Assembly (NCBI GenBank): GCA_001598975.1
Contig: BBXU01000179.1
Coordinates: forward strand, 1-13,114
Source of the DNA: Parachlorella kessleri
Lineage: Eukaryota > Chlorophyta > Trebouxiophyceae > Chlorellales > Chlorellaceae
DNA length: 13,114 bases
Reading direction: 5' to 3'
A model generated the notes under the pieces. The model saw only the letters and a list, made by a program, of their open reading frames with translations, did no database searches and was not told where the DNA came from. This document shows, in pieces, positions 9,065-13,114 of the stretch. How positions within the stretch are numbered: position 1 is the first letter of the stretch; every line of letters starts with the position of its first letter. Position numbers and translations under genes: made by a program.

Positions 9065-11390
9065 ATGGGGGAGCCGCAGGTGCGGACGCCCCTCATAACT
9101 ATCTCTTGAGCTTTCGACAGCCTTGGACAGCTCCGCGCCGCCCTTGCGGCACGGTTTGTCGGCCCTGACCCACCCTTCGCCGCGTGGTTGCGTGCAGGAG
9201 CGGAGGAGGGGGGTGTGCAAATGGTTTAACGCCCAGAAAGGTATCTAACAGTGGACGCCGCGTTGAGCACGTATAAGCGCCTAGCTAGGCAGGCGGGTTG
9301 GCATGGGACGCAGTACCAACAATATGCGAGCCTGTCTTGTGCAGGCTTTGGCTTCATTACACTTGAAGATACTGATCAGGAGGTTTTTGTCCACCAGGTG
9401 AGCCGGAGTCCCTGCTGAGGAGGATCACATATCAACAACATATCACCCAGCTGTCCTAGCAGCTTGGTGCCAGCGTGTAGTTTGAGAAACATCACAAAGC
9501 CCAAGGGATCCCACTGCGCTGTGCAGAGTAACATAGATACCACTGGCTATAGGAGCTTACAACAAGGGGAGGAGGTCGAGTTTGACCTGGTGGTGGGTGA
9601 GGACGGCAAGCGCAAAGCCTTTCATGTGACGGGCCCCAACGGCGCCCCGCCGCAGGTGGGAGCAGCAGGGGAAAGGCAGGCGGGTGGGGAAGCATGTCCT
9701 AGCTAGGGCACCAAGCAGAGGGGTTGGCAGGGGCAGGAGGGCGGAGCTGGACGGAGGCAGCTTGTTTGGGGGCAGGTTGGGGAACTGCCCAGGCCTGAAC
9801 AAGGGACCTGTGAAAGTCGTGAAGGCCTGCCGGCTGAGCGGCATGACTGGGCGGCGGCCTTGGTCGCCAGTGCTGGTCATTGTGGGAAGGTGGGGACGTC
9901 GTCCCTTCCAGCCTGCAAGCCCTCTGAAGCCTGGCTGGCTGTGCATGTTGTCCTTGAATGCATTTGCTCACTACCACCCCTCCCCCTGCCTGCCTGCAGG
10001 GCAGCTTGAACTACCGCGGTGGCGGCGGTGGGTACAGCAGCCGAGGTGGCCGTGAAGGCTACCCGCCCGCCAGCGGCTACACCCACGCCGCGCTGGCGCA
10101 GGGTGCGTATGCCGGCTACCCTGCTGCCGTGCACGGCGGGGGGCGGGGCCGCGGGATGGCAGCTGGCGGCGCCGGCGCCTACTGGGGGCAGGAAGCAGCA
10201 GCAGCATGGGGGTTCTACCCCGTCACGGCAGCAGGCAGCTACTACCCGGTCGTCCCGCGGCGAGGGGGGTTCTTCCCCGGCGGCAGGAACTGGGTAGGGG
10301 CGCGCCCACCCCCGCCCGGCCAACCGGGCATCAGCAGCGGCCTACAGGTGAGCCCTGACTCTCCCTTGCCCCGCCTGCTGGGGCGTGAGGAGCATGCTGG
10401 GGTGCCACCCAGCGTGTGCATGACTGGCTGCTGGTCACGCTGGACCGGAGCAGGCGGCAGCGGACGGGCCGGGAGGTGTATGTGGCTGCGGAGAGTGCAG
10501 GCTGGTGGGATGCGGGCGACGAGCAAGCTGCTAGGAAGCTCAGTTGCGGGCGGGGCGGGCATAGCTTGCAGTTGGAGGTCAGCCTGGTGGGGTAGGATGG
10601 GGGGGATGGTGAGGTGCCACATGTGGATGATATAAGCACGATGGGAGCCCAAATATGCCGGGGCCCTTCAAGGGAGGGAAGTCCAGGTAGTGAAGGGAAG
10701 GTGGGGAAGGTGTCGCCTAAAGACCTTGACCTTGGAGCGCCTGTCGGTGTTGCCTGGTCACTTCGCCTTGCCAGGCCCTGCCTGTCATTAGGGTTGCCTG
10801 TGGGCGCAAACCCACTGGTCGCTGTGTGCTGCGCTGTGCTGTGCTGTGGTGCCTGCAGGTGGTGGTGCACAACCTCCCCTGGGACTGCACATGGCAGCAG
10901 CTCAAGGACGCGTTTGCAGACTGCGGCGAGATCGAGCGCGCCGACGTTGTGTTTGACAGCCGGGGACGCTCACGGTGAGAGCCTGCGCAAGAGGCACTGC
11001 CAGCCTGGCAAGGCGCATCGTGGGAGGGCGCTGCTGCTGGCTGCGGGTTCTGGGGATGGATCTGTGCTCCGCACGGGGCCGGTGACGTGCATGTTTGGTG
11101 CAGGTTGGAGATCCCCATTTCCTCGGACAGGCAGGGTGTAAAAGCGTGTAAAACACACACAAGAAGCTGGCTTTCAAGGGATCAGCTGGCGGTGTAGCAT
11201 GCGATAGTCAGCAGTGCGCGGTTGCTATGAGTGGGCAGCTGCTGAGCTTCTCCCTTGGCTGGGCTGGTGCAGGGGCTTTGGGATAGTGCGTTTCCCGGAC
11301 AAGGAGTCTGCCGAGTCTGCCGTTGAGAAGATGAACAACGCCACCATCGGAGGCCGGGTCGTGTCCGTCCGCATAGACCGCTTTGCTTGA
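9065..11390 (+). CDS. NAB1: NAB1-like RNA-binding protein: cold-shock domain, RG/G-rich linker and RRM, seven exons
   Basis: Exons are 9065-9079, 9198-9240, 9345-9397, 9527-9655, 10000-10347, 10859-10974 and 11273-11390, joining to 273 residues plus TGA. The cold-shock domain covers about 9-75, with CKWFNAQKGFGFI (RNP1) and VFVHQ (RNP2). The linker, about 81-196, is rich in G, Y, A and RG/RGG. The RRM covers 197-273, with RNP2-like VVVHNL and RNP1 RGFGIVRF (235-242). This order, the MGE start, VTGPNGAPPQ after the CSD, NLPWDCTWQQLKD, and the RIDRFA end match Chlamydomonas NAB1, a cytosolic repressor that binds LHCII mRNAs and limits antenna size. The first coding exon is only 15 bases; it was chosen because exon 2 has no in-frame ATG and the join is in phase. 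The linker is longer than in NAB1 (273 versus about 247 residues overall). C206 aligns with regulatory C181, but the C226 position is V252; C218 and C12 are additional. Confidence 0.94.
11137..11151 (+). promoter_or_regulatory. Two TGTAA signals inside the last NAB1-like intron
   Basis: TGTAA occurs at 11137-11141 and 11147-11151, ten bases apart, within the intron (10975-11272) that splits the RRM. If used as poly(A) signals they would end the transcript early. Reading into this intron meets TGA directly after R235. Confidence 0.5.
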
Positions 11391-11410
11391 GCACTGCCTA
11401 GCACTATCCA

Positions 11411-11446
11411 TGTGTCCGTGTCCGTGTGTGTGTCTGGTGTGTCTGT
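11411..11446 (+). repeat. GT-rich simple repeat
   Basis: TGTCCG units followed by GTGTGTGTGTCTG-type repeats lie 20 bases after the NAB1-like stop codon, in the presumed 3' UTR. Confidence 0.85.
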
Positions 11447-12240
11447 CGGGGCCCCCCTTGCGGGCGAGCGAGCGAGAAGCCCTGCATGGGTGAGAAAGCG
11501 AGGGTGGGCGTGCCGCTGCTTGTGCATGCCCTGTGAGCAGCAGCAGGCGGCTACGCCATTGCTGGCTGCCTGGCTGTGAACCCGGCCTCGTGCTACTGCC
11601 AGCCAGCGGATCTTTGCCGCCCCCACTGCCTTTGAGTGTGGGGCGGCATGGGCTTTGCCTTGCTTGGCAGGCGCGCGTGCGGCTGTGCCGGGGCATGTGT
11701 GTGTGCTGTGTGTGGTGTCTCTTTTACGCTCTCTTTCTCTCTCGCATGTTGTTGGGGCGGCCTGCTGCCCCGCTGTGCTCGTGCGCAGCAGGGCCGGCGC
11801 GGCCAGCGCCCCCTCTGCATTTCATGCTGGTCCCTCCCGAGAAGAAAAAAACCCAAAGTTTTTAGTCAGAGCCGTGTGGGAAACGCCAGGCCTGGTACTG
11901 CTGGGGCCTAAATGTTGTGGAACCCTTGAAAAGACCCAGCCCCATCACGGTCCAGAAGTGGTTGTCTTGTGCAGGGTGTGGCTTTTCGTGGTCCTCACAC
12001 CCTGCAGTTCGAGTCCTGGTGTAGGCAGTAGGTGTTTGTTTACAGGCACGTACAGACGTGTGATTGTCCGTTGTCCTGGGGGGGTCCTTGTTGTGGCGGC
12101 ACCGGCTCCCCCATCCAGTTCTTGCAGGTTAGCCTAGCAGTGCATGCTGCCACATGCCTTGGAAAGGGGCTGCGCCGCGACCTTCACTCTGAGTGTTAGG
12201 CTTGGCAGGCCAGCCTTGCTGTCCGCAAACTTCATCCAAC

Positions 12241-12245
12241 TGTAA
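12241..12245 (+). promoter_or_regulatory. Candidate TGTAA polyadenylation signal of the NAB1-like gene
   Basis: This is the first plus-strand TGTAA I found after the stop codon at 11390. The opposite-strand equivalent (TTACA) occurs at 12040-12044, which could serve a convergent gene to the right. Confidence 0.45.
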
Positions 12246-12255
12246 CTGTATGCGA

Positions 12256-12959
12256 GTCGCTCGCTGAGGGATTAGCCAGTAAGAAGGTTTTCACAAAGGG
12301 GGGCAGCAACATATCCAAAAAGCAACACTCCTGTCCTGCTATGGGGCCAGGTGACTCCCCCTGGCCATCCAGTTGGATGATGGTGATCAGAAGGCATGGT
12401 AAAGGCACGCGGCAGCACCTCCCCTCATGGGCCTAGCAGCGAGCTGCACACTCGAACCATGTTGCGTAACGGCAATGAATGGAGCAGCAACAAATGATGT
12501 ATACCAATAAGCCCCTGCAACAACGAGCGGGCCGCAAAAAAAATGCAGGCTCTTTGTCCATACCGCACGCTTAGAAAAGACTTCCCTGTCTCAACCACAG
12601 CGGCCAGCTGCATTGCATGGGTCAACCAATGCTGGAGCAACCGCTAACACCCAAAGCGGCCCTTGCACCGCCGTGCCTCCCCGACTGCCGGCCTGCCGCC
12701 AGCATGCATGCACAACCGTCCTGGCTAACTCGCTCACCACAACGTGACTGCTGCGGCATCCTGATCCTACTAGCTGGTAGCTGCCACCGCTGCCACTTTG
12801 CTGTCACAAGCACCTCCTACACTAGGCCAGTCACACACTAGTACTGACTACCATGCACACCGAGATATTCGCTCGGCTGGCCAGGGGCGAGTCAGCATGC
12901 GGCAGACAGCAGCGCCTAAGGTGCGACTCTCACACCGCCCCTAAAGATGGCAAGGACTG
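12256..12959. other. Region with no recognisable gene
   Basis: I see no conserved protein segment, RNA gene or clear repeat in these 700 bases. Short open frames exist on both strands but have mixed composition and no family motif. Confidence 0.5.
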
Positions 12960-12976
12960 TCACTGCCCCCACAGGT

Positions 12977-13114
12977 CCCCTCTAGAGAGAGCCATGTGCT
13001 CACGCTGGGGCACGCTGGGCCTCGTCAAGCCACCTGCCCTGGGCTTCCCCCAGCGCGCCCGGCTGGTGCCGTATGCTCCCCAGGGCCCGTCGGGGCAGCC
13101 CCACTTGCTCTCCT
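12977..13114. other. GC-rich open stretch at right edge, possible partial exon, strand unresolved
   Basis: From 12977 to the edge the sequence is open in several frames with strong G/C third-position bias. On the plus strand a good acceptor (CTGCCCCCACAG, ending 12976) precedes an open frame containing ATG at 12992 and reading MCSRWGTLGLVKPPALGF. On the minus strand two frames are also open, one ending with TGA near 12959. I recognise no family in any reading. Either an internal exon of a plus gene or the last exon of a convergent minus gene would fit. Confidence 0.3.

Larger units (their letters stand above)
11391..12255 (+). other. Probable long 3' UTR of the NAB1-like gene
   Basis: No coding content is recognisable after the stop at 11390. 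The stretch begins with GT/TCCGTG simple repeats, then GCGAGCGAGC, and ends near the first downstream TGTAA at 12241-12245. That would make the 3' UTR about 865 bases, long but not unusual in green algae. Open frames across it have no conserved motif and are best read as noise in GC-rich DNA. Confidence 0.55.

Noticed and set aside
8423..9109. 228-codon plus-strand open frame
   Set aside because: It has no ATG at its start, no recognisable domain, mixed composition, and overlaps the NAB1-like start in a different frame. It is best explained as a chance frame.
9460..10055. Overlapping open frames around the NAB1-like exons as separate genes
   Set aside because: They are shadows in GC-rich DNA. 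The cold-shock and RG-linker exons in the chosen frame explain the conserved content.
11985..12040. tRNA-like T-arm string GTTCGAGTCC
   Set aside because: The flanking bases do not form a T stem, and no D arm, anticodon arm or acceptor stem can be drawn around it.

Overview
This window looks like nuclear DNA of a green alga, most likely a chlorophycean. The genes are broken into many short exons with GT..AG introns, mostly GTGAGT- or GTGGGT-like donors and TGCAG acceptors. Coding sequence has a moderate bias to G/C at third positions, intergenic DNA carries CA, G and T runs, and TGTAA (the usual green-algal polyadenylation signal) follows several genes. The RNA-binding gene on the right most resembles Chlamydomonas NAB1, a protein described from green algae. 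I predicted all splice junctions by eye, using frame continuity and family conservation; there is no transcript support.

Layout. (1) 39-1138, minus strand: the first three exons of mitochondrial proline dehydrogenase, cut by the left edge. (2) 1139-1668: a 530 bp divergent intergenic region. (3) 1669-3155, plus: six exons of the V-ATPase proteolipid subunit c. (4) 3156-4352: its 3' region, then degenerate repeats and the presumed promoter of the next gene. (5) 4353-7197, plus: ten exons of a sphingomyelin-synthase-like inositolphosphorylceramide synthase with a long hydrophilic tail. (6) 7309-8361, plus: a possible small multi-exon gene of unknown function, weakly supported. (7) 8491-9064: no recognisable gene; two GC-rich hairpins and the presumed NAB1 promoter. 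(8) 9065-11390, plus: seven exons of a NAB1-type protein with a cold-shock domain, an RG/G-rich linker and an RRM. (9) 11391-13114: a long 3' region with a TGTAA at 12241, DNA with no recognisable gene, and an ambiguous GC-rich open stretch at the right edge.

The genes are unrelated housekeeping and regulatory genes (proline catabolism, endomembrane proton pumping, sphingolipid head-group transfer, control of antenna-protein translation). They do not form an operon or obvious pathway. I see no mobile element, CRISPR array, RNA gene or defence/biosynthetic system. The most interesting content is in the NAB1-like gene: a changed set of cysteines in a family known for thiol control, and two TGTAA signals inside the intron that splits its RRM.
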